Assembly: GCA_034509425.1 (NCBI GenBank)
Contig: JAVTVJ010000023.1
Location: 1,054,001 to 1,118,000, forward strand
Reading direction: 5' to 3'
Length of the DNA: 64,000 nt
Source of the DNA: Eopsaltria australis
Taxonomy: Eukaryota; Chordata; Aves; Passeriformes; Petroicidae
The notes beneath the pieces are model-generated. The model searched no databases. It had not been told where the DNA came from and worked only from the letters and a program-made list of their open reading frames with translations. The position numbers and the translations under genes were made by a program. The stretch's first letter is position 1. Each line of letters opens with the position of its first letter. Positions 24,149-36,214 of this stretch are shown in pieces.

Positions 24149-24880
24149 AAAAAAATCACACCGCGTGTCTCAATCTGCATGGGGCTAGCAGGAGAGATGA
24201 GAGGCCTGCAGGTGGACCTGTGTCTTCTGTCCTGACACAGCAGACCACAACATTTCAAATGGCTCTGGATTGTTGCAGTTGTCATGGCAACGTCGGCCCC
24301 AGGCTCCCGGAAGGAAGGGTGGTGGGTGAAACCATCTTGTGAAAAGAATCCCCCGGGAGCCATCCCGACCTTGGTTTAGTCCATTTAGTTTAGGTTACGC
24401 CTCTGTTTGATAATTTGTTAGTTGTGTTGTCTGTCAAGTTCTGTATCCTCCCCTGTTTCTGGAAAGCTCCGTGCAGGTGCTTCTCGGATTGGTCCCTGAA
24501 CCTTTTTCCCTCCCTCCCTTACTCCCGGTTGGTTTGTGATTCCTCTCCCCGCCCCAACTCCTCCCCCTTGCTCTGCCGTGATTGGTTGCCTGAGTTGTTT
24601 ATCCGTCCCTGCACAGCCTTGTCCGGCGCCATTGTGCTTGGGACGAGGATCAATAAACGTTCCTGTTGCCCAGCATAGTCGCCGCTCCTTATTGCCTTGA
24701 TTTCGCAGCTACTGGTAGCAAGAACCCACGCTTGCGAACACCGACACCTCAGCACTTGGAATATCGTTGCTGTGGGCAGGGAAACCTTAGCCCTGGTGGC
24801 GCCCGGGTGGCTGAAGCAGCCATCCAGCAGGTGACCACGAGGCTGCGAAGCCACGAGGTACACTTATTATTTTTAATACT
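24149..24880 (+). mobile_element. Endogenous retrovirus LTR-like block with possible primer site
   Basis: A GC- and CpG-rich island in AT-rich surroundings. It reads like a retroviral U3-R-U5 on the + strand: CCAAT-type motifs (GATTGGT) near 24488 and 24581, a pyrimidine-rich GC stretch between them, AATAAA at 24652-24657, then a U5-like segment. TGGCGCCCG at 24797-24805 equals the first nine bases of a lysine-tRNA primer binding site, after which the match fails. I see no clear terminal CA before it and no target-site duplication. No gag, pol or env follows, so this is a solo LTR or an LTR plus a short leader fragment. Both ends are approximate. Confidence 0.6.
24652..24657 (+). promoter_or_regulatory. 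Polyadenylation signal of the LTR
   Basis: AATAAA in the LTR-like block, placed between the CCAAT-containing U3-like part and the U5-like part, as in retroviral R regions. Function is inferred from position only. Confidence 0.5.
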
Positions 24881-26484
24881 GGATGCCTCAGCTTGAGGCA
24901 CACTCTGGGTGACAGAATCCTGAAGTTGGAGAGTGACTGTAGGGGTTGACTTTATATAAAAAGAAAGGAAGTTTCTAATACTGGGAAAGAAAGAGTGAAA
25001 GAACAAAATCTGGAATACAACAGAACTGCCAGTCTGCTGTGGAGTCACCTTAGATGATTCATTTGGGAGAGGAGATTTGGGAGAAGTTTCTGTGGAAGGA
25101 TGGTTCAATGTTCCAGTTTAAGTACAGCAATTCAGGAAAGAAAACTTTAATGGTAAAGGACTGGACAAGAAAAGGCACAGTCATAACAGCCTTGACAATT
25201 TGCAAGTCATGGTTCAGGTCCCAGCAGTCACAACATTTAAGAAGCAACATTATAATAGGGTTGGTCATGTACAGGTGCTGCTTGTTTTTAATGTCTTTAC
25301 TGGACCCAGGTTGTTCATCCTTTATTTCTCACCTGTGAGATTAGAAGCATGTATCTTGAATGAAACAACATCTAATGGCATGCCTCCAGAAAATGGCACT
25401 TCGAGAAAAATGCACCCTGGAGTTTCCTAAAAAAATCAAAACATCAAGATTAACTTGTGCTTCACAAGTTTAATTTCCATTGCAATTACTCCAGTGGCTG
25501 TTCCCATTTGGTCAAGTCAGGCACAGGCAGGAGCCTTTCCAAGATGCCACCTCCTAGTTTGCACACATTTGATTTTGCTAAAGAGCTCTGTATTTTCTGA
25601 TGTCAAAGCAGGACAGCCTGCCCTGTGTCAGCCACGCTCCCCTCAGAACAGGCAATCGATAGCTGCCGACTCTTTCCGAGTGGGGCTTTCACTGCCTCTC
25701 TCCTTGCACAGCCTGTGTCAAGCTCTGCTGGGGATGTGCAGCCTGATACAAAACTTTCCATTCAGATGAGCAGATTTGACAGATTTGTCTACTTATTAAT
25801 AGACTAAGTTCAGCAGAATTTAAGATGCAAATTTATTCTTGGCCTATTTTCCTTTTTGCACTTTCCGTCTCTGTTTTCTCCCCCGTGCTTTTTCCCTGGC
25901 TGTTTACATTGCCTCATCTCCTTTGGTCCATATCAATAACATTAAGAATTGTAATCTTTTAATCTCCCATAGCTCACTAGATTACCTTTGCAGCGGGGGA
26001 AGGTGCCTGTGAGGCTGGGAGCCTGTGACCTTCCCTCCTCACATTGTCCTTGTGGGAGGATTATTAATGGCACCCCGAAGGGAAGCGCCAGGTCCACCTC
26101 CCTTTGAGCAGGCAGAGACCACATTTGTAACAGCAGAGAGAATGAACTCCTGGCATGGGGAAGGGCAGAATTATCAGAAGCCAGCTGAACTTTTGTAGTG
26201 TCTGTCCTGGCAGTGATTTTGCAGTGAGGGCAGGTCACCATGGTGGACACTTTGTGAGCAGCCATCCTGTCCTTGCTGAGGGGAGGGTGGCTCTGTGCTG
26301 GTGCCTCCAGAGCTGCTTGCCCACTCGGGCCAAGCACAGCAAATACGCCAATTCTGTCTAAATTCAGTCATCTTTTTGGGTATGGTGAGAGAGCCTGAGA
26401 GACAGAGGAATGTACTTCAGCCTGGTGAGGGAGTGACATGGGCTGCTGCCATCCTCCAAAGGTAGCAAGAGAGTCACAGCACTG
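24881..26484. other. Unique non-coding DNA
   Basis: No retroviral coding sequence is visible downstream of the LTR-like block. The frames of 94-131 codons at 25054-25338, 25455-25769 and 25942-26337 carry no recognisable domain and have competing frames on the other strand. Confidence 0.55.
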
Positions 26485-26800
26485 TAGAATCATTAAGGCT
26501 GGAAAGGACCTCCAAGATCATGGACCAATGGAGCAGTGTCCAACCTTCGATCTAGTACTACCATGCTCACTAAACCACATTATGAAGTGGTTTTAATCTT
26601 TGTTTCAATATCTACACATTTATTTAACACTTCCAGGGATGGTGACTCCACTGCTTCCCTGAGGACTCTGTTTCAATGTTTAACCACTCTTTCAGTGAAG
26701 AAATTACTCCTAATACCCAGTCTGAACCTCCCCTGGTGCAACTTGAGGCTGTTTGCCCTTGTCCCATCACCAGCTGGCTGGGAGAAGAGGCTGATCCCCA
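26485..26800 (-). mobile_element. CR1 LINE fragment, reverse orientation
   Basis: 'tagaatcattaaggctggaaaggacctccaagatcat', 'acttccagggatggtgactccactgcttccc', 'cagtgaagaaattactcctaatacccagtctgaacctcccctggtgcaacttgaggc' and 'cttgtcccatcaccagctggctgggagaagaggc' match reversed CR1 3' UTR and adjoining sequence. The copy is 5'-truncated. Frames of 98-158 codons that cross it are not genes. Confidence 0.92.
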
Positions 26801-29224
26801 AAGGTTCCAGCCCCTCCTGCTCCCTGACCTCCAGTGCAGGAGTCTGGCAGTCTCTCCCATGCCAAAGGATCTGAGGATGGGTGCTGCAGGCTTCTCTGTG
26901 TGGAACCTTCTGCTGCTGGAGTCCTGCAGATACAGCAGCTGGATCAGTGCTTTGGCAGGGCACAGGAGCTGAGTCCTTCCCCTGCCTTTGCCTCCTCAGC
27001 TGTGGGAAGAACAAAGCAGGCTGAGCCTGCCCTCCCCTCTCAGCAGGACAGAGATGCTCAGGATGTACCTCACAGGTCTCAGTCTGAGCCAGTCGGGTTG
27101 GTTTTGCTGATACACGGATCAGAAGGACACGGGGAATTGTCATGGACATTCAGCTTTACCTACAAAGGAGCACTGACCAAGGCACTTCTCCTCATTGGTC
27201 TTTAAATGAGATGGAACATATATAATTTTAGGGAATAATGAAACACCCAAGCTCAGTTAAAAAAATCTAATTACTGTTGGGAAGTGATGGGAAAATGCTG
27301 ATACCACAAGGACTGGACAGAGTGCTGGCAGGGAGCTGCCAGGATGCTTGATCCACCCAAATATATGCACCCCTGGGAGACAGGAGGATTCCCCACCCAC
27401 AGTTCTCAGAGCCCAGAAGCAGGATGCAGTCCTGTGGTAAGGTCAGGGGGAGGGATTTTATTTATCACCCTCACAACTTTAGGGATATTAAGGCAAGGCA
27501 ACCCTGAAACTGGGCTGTAGACTGAAATGTTACAACAAAACTTTCTTCTGAGGAAAAGGGGTCTTTGCCATCAACCTTCTACAAAAGACTCTTTATGCCT
27601 ATCTGTTTTTTTTCCTTCCTGTGACTCAGACACCTTCCCTCTGTTTTCAGTACTCAGTATCCAATAAAGGCAATGGGATGTGGTGCTGCAAATATGTTAT
27701 CATAATTCAGAATTATGAGGTTTTCCTTTGTTTCCCTTTTTAGTTACTTGTGTGCTCCTACTGATTTTACAAGAACATGTTGCCTCTTGTGAGGGTTTTT
27801 GAGACAAATAAAACTCTCGTGGCAAAATGTTCTCAAAATATTCAGTGATGTATATGTTCTCCACTACCACGATATGGCAACAATATTATATAAAGTTTGG
27901 TTCTATTTTTGCCAGGGAGTTGACAATTACAGATTTACTTCTCTGGTTCCCTGTTTGAGATGCAATTTTACATCAGCTTCTCCAATCTTCCTTTGAAAGT
28001 TTTCTGGTGCCCTAAGGTGCTTCAGCTGCTTACATGACACAGAGCCAGCCAGGTTCAGTCTGTTATGGGATTTGTCCCCTCCTGGCCACCTGGATGGAGA
28101 TCCCAGCTTCACTGAGTGTAGTTTCCATGGTGGTAGCAGCACTCTGGTGTAGAAACTGCCACTCTAGTATGAACCTAAAATAATTTTCAAAATGTTTTTC
28201 CATACTTTCAAGGTATTTCCTGCAGAACAGTGAAAAAAAAATGATTGGAAGAAGACAAATAAACCAGCATTTGCTGAAATCCTACAAGCCAGGTAATTGC
28301 CTGCCAATGCTTTGGATGTCAGGGATACCCACTGACTCACGATGACTGCTGTGAGATCTGAGGGTCACCTAAACTACTCCTCAAAGGTTTTTCACCACTG
28401 AGAGTTCTTGAACAATGCAAATGCTTCCTAATAAATAGCCTATTTTAGCTTCAAAGTTCTTTCCTTGCCAAATAATGAGATCATGGAAGCTTTGTTCTTA
28501 ATGGACAGATTCTTTATGCCTCTTTTGTGCTTTGAGATGGATCAACCAAAACGGAGCATAAATACTGTGACTGTCCTTTGTTCACTTGTTTGTAATCACT
28601 CTTTAGCTCTCTTAAGGGCTTGAGGTATATTTTGGAAAAAGGGTTTAATTCCTCACACTTTATTTGATGCGTGTTGGTCATGCAATTACTGTTAAGTAGG
28701 AATGCACGTGTAGGCTCTCATATAAATAAATAACATTTTTTAAAATCTACCAACTCTCAATTTTTTAAATCCACTGCTGAGGAGCAGTACAGCTTGAGAG
28801 ACTTTTAAAATATTTCTTAACTTTGTATTTTAATTTTTGTTCTGTAAAAATGTTACCTTTTTGAAAGATTGCACTGAAAAGAAATGTAATATCCTCTTTC
28901 AGTTGTCAAAACCTTCCTCTTACCCATCAAACCTCGGGGCCATTATTTTTTTCTACATGCAAGTCAAAGAGAGGCAACAAAGCAAAAGTAGAATGACTGT
29001 GTTTTGAAAATGTCTTAAGTTTTGGAATCTCTTAAAATTATTTTTCACTTTCCATAAAAATCCTATTTTTTCTCCCTGAAACTTTGCTATTTAAACATGA
29101 TCACAGACATTTTTTTTTACTTTTTCTGATACAACCCAAAGTATTGGCATAAGAAGGCAATGCTATATTTTCTCATTAAGTAGCTACAAATCTTATATAA
29201 TTTTTCTTTTATTTTAATCTTTAG
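26801..29224. other. Unique non-coding DNA
   Basis: The first 650 bases are less AT-rich than the rest and may be an unrecognised old repeat. The remainder is AT-rich and unique. There is no open frame with recognisable content. Confidence 0.5.
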
Positions 29225-29321
29225 GTCTGCTTTAACTCCCATTCATTCTTATTCTGAGGAAAATAATGCATATTTCTGGAATTCAAACCTTGATCTACCA
29301 GAGGAAGAAATTTGCCTTCAG
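29225..29321 (+). CDS. Candidate internal coding exon (unknown protein)
   Basis: A 97-base unit with a strong pyrimidine-rich acceptor (tttttcttttattttaatctttag) on its left and an exact consensus donor, CAG|GTGAGT, on its right. One frame is open throughout: one base completes a codon, then 32 codons follow and end on a codon boundary (phase 2 in, 0 out). The peptide is polar and acidic and ends LDLPEEEICLQ. The other two frames contain stops or have the wrong phase for the next unit. I do not recognise the protein. A chance open frame of this length is common (roughly one in five per frame), so the case rests on the splice sites and on the in-phase partner at 35174-35227. Confidence 0.32.
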
Positions 29322-31230
29322 GTGAGTAGAAATGTTATGGCGGCTCATAGTTCTCATTTTTACTTTATGATTCATGGTAAAATACAAATCAATCAGGGCA
29401 AGATTTTTTATTCTTTACAGAGCATTTTAACTCAAGCAAAGTGGGAGCAGTCAAAAGATAAATGTAAGTACCATTTACAGACTGACAGAGCAATTTCTTT
29501 TCCATGCAATAACTAGAGTTCTCCTTCAGAAAGTGGGAAGTCCAGTAACAGAAGGGGAGCTCCTTGTCTCACTGGAACAGGTTATGCCCCTGCCTCTGGA
29601 AGGGAGTTTCCCAAGCTTCTTTGGGAGGAGGTGTAGGAAGGGCTGAAAGAAAGAGTGAAACTGAGTCTGCCTTTTAGCTGCTTGAAACCAGAAATGGTTC
29701 AACGAGAAAAGTACTATACTTTCTTCTCAGACTCCATCTCTGACTTCTTAATTCTTTTGAGTAAAAATTTTTAATATTTTTAAATGAAATTTGACATTAG
29801 ATCAGGACAATAAAAACAGTATTCATTTCCCATAAATAATAATAAAAATATTGTTTGGACAACTCTGTCCCTTTTATTGTTTGTTTGTAGTCTCTTATTT
29901 TCTCCATCCTGACAATTTGGAGGGACTTGTTTTTCTATCATTCTAAGATATTTTTTCCTCAGTTGGAAGAAAATAAAGTTTGAAAATTCATCTTGGTCCC
30001 TAGTCTTGTGAGTAAGCAGCTGAAATAGCCTGACCATAAAGCTGTGGTGTCCTCACTATCAGTTGAAATGAACTATGATGTGGCAACTTTGTGCTCAGAC
30101 AGTGAAAACAGACAGGCTTTTGTAAAGAAAATTGATAGATTTTGACTTGTCTCCGTTACTAAAAAAATAATGAAAGTACTGGGACAAGAATTTTGGACTG
30201 CTGAGGCGAAGAAGAAAAGAAGAAAGGGACTCTACAGCGTGCCATGGGCTTCAAAACAACAATAGTCTCAATGCCTATCTCATAGATCCTACCTAAGGAC
30301 CAATTTATGAAATGGAAAATGTCATTTGCAGGAAAAATAAATTTTTTGAATGAAAAAATGCCCACAACAGTTGTTCATTAATTGCGTGAACAGAGCACAC
30401 ACAGGAGAAAATAAATAGGTCCTGTCATACCTGAAATAGGAAAAGGGAGGAGGTGATGGTGGGATAGAAGAGGCAAAGTGATAGATAAGACATGACATGA
30501 AAGCCAAAGTCAGATAAAGTGAAAGACCGAAATAAGAAAGAACAGTGACACAAAGTCATGGCACAGTCTTAACAAGCCAATGTCAGGATAAAGGATCATG
30601 GATGTTTTCAAGCTGTCTGCAATTTCCTTCAATAAATTGGCTTTACAGAATTTGATAGCATTTCCCACAGGAAGGTCTGCAGCCCTATTAAGATGTATGG
30701 TATTGGTTAACCACAGGTTCCAAGTCCCAGTGTAATGTCATTTCCAGTTCAAAGAAAAGGATCTCTTGTATTAGAAATTATCATTAATAATAAGATGCCT
30801 GTCAGTTGACCTTTCTCAGTAAAAGTATCACTTGTAAAATCTTTCTAAAAAATCTGAAATATGTCTCAAATATATAATTTAAATCTCCATTCTGGGGCCA
30901 AAACCTCATCTTCATCACATGTTCATAATTCTTGTTAACATCAGCGGAAGCTTAGTGCAAATTCAAGAGTAAAATCTGTCCTCTAGTCCTCCGAGGGATC
31001 TGAAGCAGTATGTAAAAGTTTACAGCTTTTTAGATCATACAATTGCAAAGGTATTGGTTGGATTGGCTCTTGGAAACCCCTAATGCAGCTTTTGACTCAG
31101 GGAAGGATTATCGCTAACACTGGATCTGATCATATATTGGTTTTAGGTAAGTCTTCAAAACTCCCAAGTCTGGAGACTGGACAAACTCTCTGACAAACTT
31201 TTTAAGTGTTCACCCCATTGGTTAACAAAT
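29322..31230. other. Putative intronic DNA
   Basis: If the exon at 29225-29321 is real, this is the start of its intron. A second exon-like unit lies at 29421-29463. The rest is AT-rich unique sequence with no repeat I can name. Confidence 0.45.
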
Positions 31231-31372
31231 CTCCTCTCCTCTCTCCTCTCCTCTCCTCTCCTCTCCTCTCCTCTCCTCTCCTCTCCTCTCCTCTCCTCTC
31301 CTCTCCTCTCCTCTCCTCTCCTCTCCTCTCCTCTCCTCTCCTCTCCTCTCCTCTCCTCTCCTCTCCTCCTCC
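31231..31372. repeat. (CTCCT)n pentanucleotide microsatellite, about 140 bp
   Basis: A nearly perfect run of the five-base unit CTCCT/CTCTC, all pyrimidine on the + strand, with small slips only at the ends. It has about 28 units. It is the complement of the purine run at the left window edge. Confidence 0.97.
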
Positions 31373-34300
31373 CAACAGTTAATGCAGTTAAGGAAAAGAT
31401 TAAAATTTAACTACTTATTTACATAGTGTAGCAGTGTAATTTTCCTTTTCTAGTAATATAAACAAGGACTTATTTTGGAGACCACAAGTTTGAACTGAGC
31501 TGGGCTCTTGGTACTGTGGAAGTCAATAAAAATGTAAGACACAATGCTTTAAAATCTGCTCTGTGAGACATCTGAAAGACTTGATTTGTAGTTTTAGCTT
31601 TGACCTCAAAGGTGTAACTCTCTTTGAAATAAAAGGTCTGAATTTAGTTGTCAACATGCAATTGTTTATAGCCACTCTAGGAATGGGATTTAGCTGCCTG
31701 AGCATAGATGTTTTGTGCCCCTTGTGATGCCCCAGGTTACCCAAGGCATCTGCACATTACAAATAATACACTGCAGGGAACCTTCAGAGTGATTCAGCAC
31801 AGTTTGAGCAAAGTTCAGGTGTTCATAGGTGTCTGCAGGTACAACAGAGGTCTTAATTCTTGCTGTAGTGAAGAGAACTTTTAGGGATCGTTTCTGGTGT
31901 AGGCACGTAGTTGCCCAGGATATTTGGGATGCCCAGAAGATGCCTTAGTTATTTGCATGGGGTTGGAAGGGATAGATACCCATATCCTTCTGATCTGGCA
32001 GATGGAAACCAGGTGGAATATCTGAGGGCATCTAATATAAGCAGAAGCCTGCTGATTTTGGCGAGGTGTGGGAAGTGATGAGGAAGATGTTGGTGTTGTT
32101 AGACGGACGTGCTGAAATCCTGTCAGTGGCCGGCTCTTGTCGCTGCCTCTATATCATATAAACAGTTGACAGAACATATTGACACTTTCCAGTGTAAAAA
32201 TTGTCTCAGTGTTACTGTTTCCCAACAGTTTAAAGTGTTGACACCCTAAACGGTGGATCTGAGAGAGAGTGAGAGAGAGAGAGAGAAAGAGGATGCTGTG
32301 AAGGAAGCGGGGACAAAACGAATGTGAATTTATGGGCATAGCCACTGACACATCTGGGAATGGAAAGTAATCCCATCAGAATTGTTGGGAAGGTGTCTCT
32401 CCGAGCCCAGAGGCTCTGGGGAATGTGTTGATATGTGGATCACAGCAGGATCGATGATATGTGAGGGAAATCGTGAGGAAAATCCATACAGGAGGTGGTG
32501 GGGATAGAGGCTGGAGGAGAGGGCTCTGCACTGCCTGTACTTCTAATGCTAAGCAGCACCAGGGCCTGTTCACTGGCCCCAAAGCAGCTGGCAGCTTTTG
32601 GACAAAACCTTGTTGTTAAACACTCTGACTTTAAATGAGAAAAAACACATTCAGGATTCCTACTGGGAGCATTTCTGGCCAGGGCTAGTTCCTGTGTCCA
32701 GGCAGCACTGGAACAATGCTAACTGACTGGTGACAGCACCAAGAGGGACTGTTTCAGTGACAGCCATGTGCCAAGGCTCACATCTCTGCCCTGGTATACT
32801 TGATTTACTAAATGATGTTTGTATTATCCATTCCCAGCACTTTTCCCAGTGGCCGCTTTGGATGTAGCCCTGTTTTGGGTGCCAGGCAAGTCTGGCTGCA
32901 ACGACAGGAGCTGCTCTGTGCTGATTGCCCTGGAGGCTGCAGGGCAATCTTCACATCACATATTCCTTGCCTACCCACTTGTGTTGAACCACAGCTTAAT
33001 TCCTGCCTGAAGTACTGGCCAGATTTCAGGTGTTTGCAGATGCAGAAGAGCCCTGAACACAGTGAAAGCCAGAACTGCAGCATCTGAAAATAGGAACAGT
33101 TAGCACCATTAGGACATTGTCCTTCATAGAGACTATATTCCAAAATATATCTTGGAATGTCAGAATTTCATACAGAGAAGCCAAAAAGTTAACTCTCCCA
33201 GACTCTACTTCATCATTTTTCAAAAAATTGATCTTTGCAGCACTTAGTGGAGAAGTTTCATTTCAAAGAGGATTTTAATATTATCAAATGTATGTTTTTG
33301 TTGTATTTTTTTTTTTTTTTCTGGATTCACAGCAAAACAAAGCCTGGTTCCATAAGATGATCTCAGATATTTGGACCCAAAAAGATCTGTGGCTTTTAGG
33401 AGGGTCTGGTTTCCAAGATCCAAGTCCATCTATCAGTGAGTTTACCTGTAATGGCTGGTCTGTGACAGTCCTGGAGAAATGTCTAGGCAGGAAGCCAAAC
33501 AAGCTTTCATCAAAACATTCCCAGATTCCTGGACCAGCATTAGTCTGAGCTGAACAATCCTTAAAATGGTTTGATTGTGATCAAAAGACAAATGAAGTCA
33601 GAATATCTGAGTATTTCTGAGTATTTCTCCTGATTAGTAAATCCACTCATGTCCTTCCCAGGTCCCTCATTTCATTCCATTCATTTTCTGGACAGAAAAA
33701 GAAGTGTTGCCTTCCCACCACTTTGTTTTACTTCTCCCTGACTCCCTAAATTATTTTTCCTCTGATAATTTTCTGGATCTTATTCGACCCCTTTATGTAT
33801 CCTCAAATCTACTGTCACCTGAATTTTTCAGTTGCCTAGGAAGAGCCCATAGTGAAATCTCAATTCCTTTAAGATCAAGTCTGTATGAATTTTCAGCATA
33901 CAGAACCCATCTGCATGGTTCCAGATAAAGAATAGTCCTCTACTCAGTCTTTTTTTGGTATTCTTAGAATTAGAAACAAGGACACGAGGATGTCTTCTAC
34001 AACCAAGGCTGTTACTCATACCATACTTTATAAAAAAAAAAAATCCAAAATATGTCAAGAGGATTATTTATTAAGTTAGAGGAATTTCTATTCCTCTATC
34101 AGTTATGGTTAGTGGCAGCAATTTCAGATAAAGGCAGTACTGGTCAGGTATGGCATGGACACAGGGGGGAGGTGATTGTAAAGCTCAAGGCCAGGGGAAG
34201 TGCATCACCTTATGAAGACTGGAGAGAGTGTGTGGGCTTAAAAACCATACCAGGGAAATAGTTGGACACTTTCCTTCTGCAATGAACCCAGCTGGGTCAG

Positions 34301-35173
34301 ACAAAGCATTTACAGCCTCTCAGCTGATTGACCTTTATCTTATTTTGTCCTGAGGAGGACAGATTCCTTATATAAGCAGCAACCCTGGAGGTGATTGGGA
34401 CATTTGTAAGGGCAGATCATTTGTAAAAGCCAAGCCAAATTTCCTCTTCTTCCCTCAAGTTATGTGGGTACTTACAACAGGGACATAGATTGTGTGTGGT
34501 CTGATTTTTTCTCAAGGTAGCTTTGAAGTTTCTTGCCCTTTTTCAAACCTGAATGAAGGTTTAAGTATCTGAAAGTTTCTCAATTTTACTTTGTCTAATT
34601 GAATAGAAAACACAACCTTACTCTATCATTTTCATCTCTTTTCACCCTAAAAATAATTACTGGAATAATGTTTAAAAAAAAACAAATGAACAACACACCA
34701 AAACAAGCCACAAAAAGCCCCAATGCATTTTATCTTTTATCTATTTCAGAACTAATGTTTGTCCCTATAATGTGCCATAATTCCCTCTGGAGCTGTATTT
34801 TAATTCTTGGTACCCTTGTTCTCCTCTTACATGCTGAGTTTTCTGTTGGATTGCAGACCTACAGTAAAACCAGTTTCTCCAGTCTCAGCCAAAGGTATTC
34901 TAACTGGTTATTACATAATTGTGTTTTTGAGAGACACAATCCGAGGCAGAAGCATCGCCAAAAGCAGAAAGCTGATGGTACCCTGACTACTACTCCAAAA
35001 AAAAAACCAGCGTGTAATTGCTGATGGGATTGCTACACCAATGAAACAGTGCTTGAACTTAGTTCAATAAGCTGAAGAGAAATATTTGAGTTTCAGAAAA
35101 CCACACGTTTTGAACAAAACCCAGAAACAAAAGCAGATGAAAATGTAGTGATTCAATATCTCCTATTTTCCAG
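31373..35173. other. Unique non-coding DNA (putative intron)
   Basis: This holds a GA-rich dinucleotide run at 32260-32292 and a T run at 33306-33320. An exon-like unit at 33333-33435 follows the T run. The 141-codon frame at 34599-35024 has no recognisable domain. There is no LINE copy in this stretch. Confidence 0.5.
32260..32292. repeat. (GA)n dinucleotide microsatellite
   Basis: GAGAGAGAGT followed by about nine GA units and AAAGAGG. It is an imperfect, short dinucleotide repeat. Confidence 0.9.
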
Positions 35174-35227
35174 GACCTTCAGTTTGGTGGAGATGTCAGT
35201 ATTGTGTCTGAATCAGAATATCAACAG
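35174..35227 (+). CDS. Candidate internal coding exon, 54 bp (unknown protein)
   Basis: The acceptor (caatatctcctattttccag) and donor (CAG|GTGAGG) are both good. The 54-base unit is open in phase 0 and encodes DLQFGGDVSIVSESEYQQ. It begins and ends on codon boundaries, so it can follow the unit at 29225-29321 without a shift across a 5.85-kb intron. Its length is a multiple of three, as in skippable cassette exons. In the frame that would follow the alternative unit at 29421-29463 the junction makes TGA, so the two are not compatible. I do not recognise the family. Confidence 0.32.
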
Positions 35228-36076
35228 GTGAGGGTAAGGATTTCTGTACAATCAAACCTTCAAGTATTTTAACTCTTCTATAGTCATGAAGCTCACTTGT
35301 CTCCCCTGAAATGTTCACTTTAGCAGCTTTTTCCCCACATTTTTTTTGCTTCATTTCTGTTGCAAAACTGAAGTCCTGCAAGCATTTAATGTTTACATGA
35401 AAGATTATTCGCACAATAAGTTGTACAAACTGTAACCTGAGCAACAAATTCACATCCCATATTTTTCCAAGGAAATTGAAATCCTATTACCTGTGCTCAT
35501 CCTTCCTGGTATCAGAACCTGCTCAAGCCCCCACACTTCCATTTTGTTGCTTTGACTTTAGAGAGCATTCAAGCAGCCTTGGAAAAATGTTCAAATTTCA
35601 CTAGTTGTCTTCTTATTTATAACACATTCTTATTCACCTTTTAAATGCATAAGAACCTTGAAGAATAACTAAGTAGATTAGATCACTAATTCCTGTGAGC
35701 TAAGAAAAAAATATTTCCTCCTGTATTTTCTAATTTGACCTCCTTGTTGGCCTACATAAAATTTTTGCCTGATTTTTTTATAGTCAACAAGGTCAGGGAT
35801 AACTGAAGCCAATAAAAAAGGAAGCAAACAATAGTGCAACTATAATAGTTAGAAAGATTAATGCTAGTGCTTAAGTGCTCCCAGCAAGATTAATTTTCCT
35901 GAAAACATTAATTATTCCTTTTCCTAGGTCCAGTGCAAGTTGAGTAAATGCTGTGCTGATCAACCTTGAAGGTTACAGAGGTTGATGCTAAGCTTGTGTG
36001 TATCTGAGACTGTGAGAAGATCACACAGGGCCTGAAGTCTCCTCTCTAGAGGCTCTTGCTGTTGTGGTTCCTGGGA
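35228..36076. other. Unique non-coding DNA
   Basis: AT-rich sequence after the candidate exon. I see no repeats and no further supported exon. Confidence 0.5.
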
Positions 36077-36150
36077 TCATACAAGCATAGAATCCTTAAT
36101 GTTGTAAAAGACTTCTTAGATTGTATTCACAGCCCTTTGGATGGTGTCCA
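36077..36150 (-). mobile_element. Short CR1 3' fragment, reverse orientation
   Basis: 'atcatacaagcatagaatccttaatgttgtaaaagacttcttagatt' is a mutated copy of the reversed CR1 tail (ATCATAGAATC...TTAAGGTTGGAAAAGACC). Only about 70 bases are recognisable. Confidence 0.65.
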
Positions 36151-36214
36151 CTGCTCCCCATGGATTCATTCTTCCCCATAAGGTGGATTTCTCTCATCTG
36201 AAGTTGGATGGCTA

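Noticed and set aside
26673..27149. 158-codon minus-strand frame
   Set aside because: It overlaps a CR1 fragment and competing + strand frames of similar length. No domain is seen.
34599..35024. 141-codon + strand frame with a hydrophobic stretch
   Set aside because: The stretch resembles a membrane segment, but the flanks include A-rich sequence, the codon use looks random and there is no splice context.
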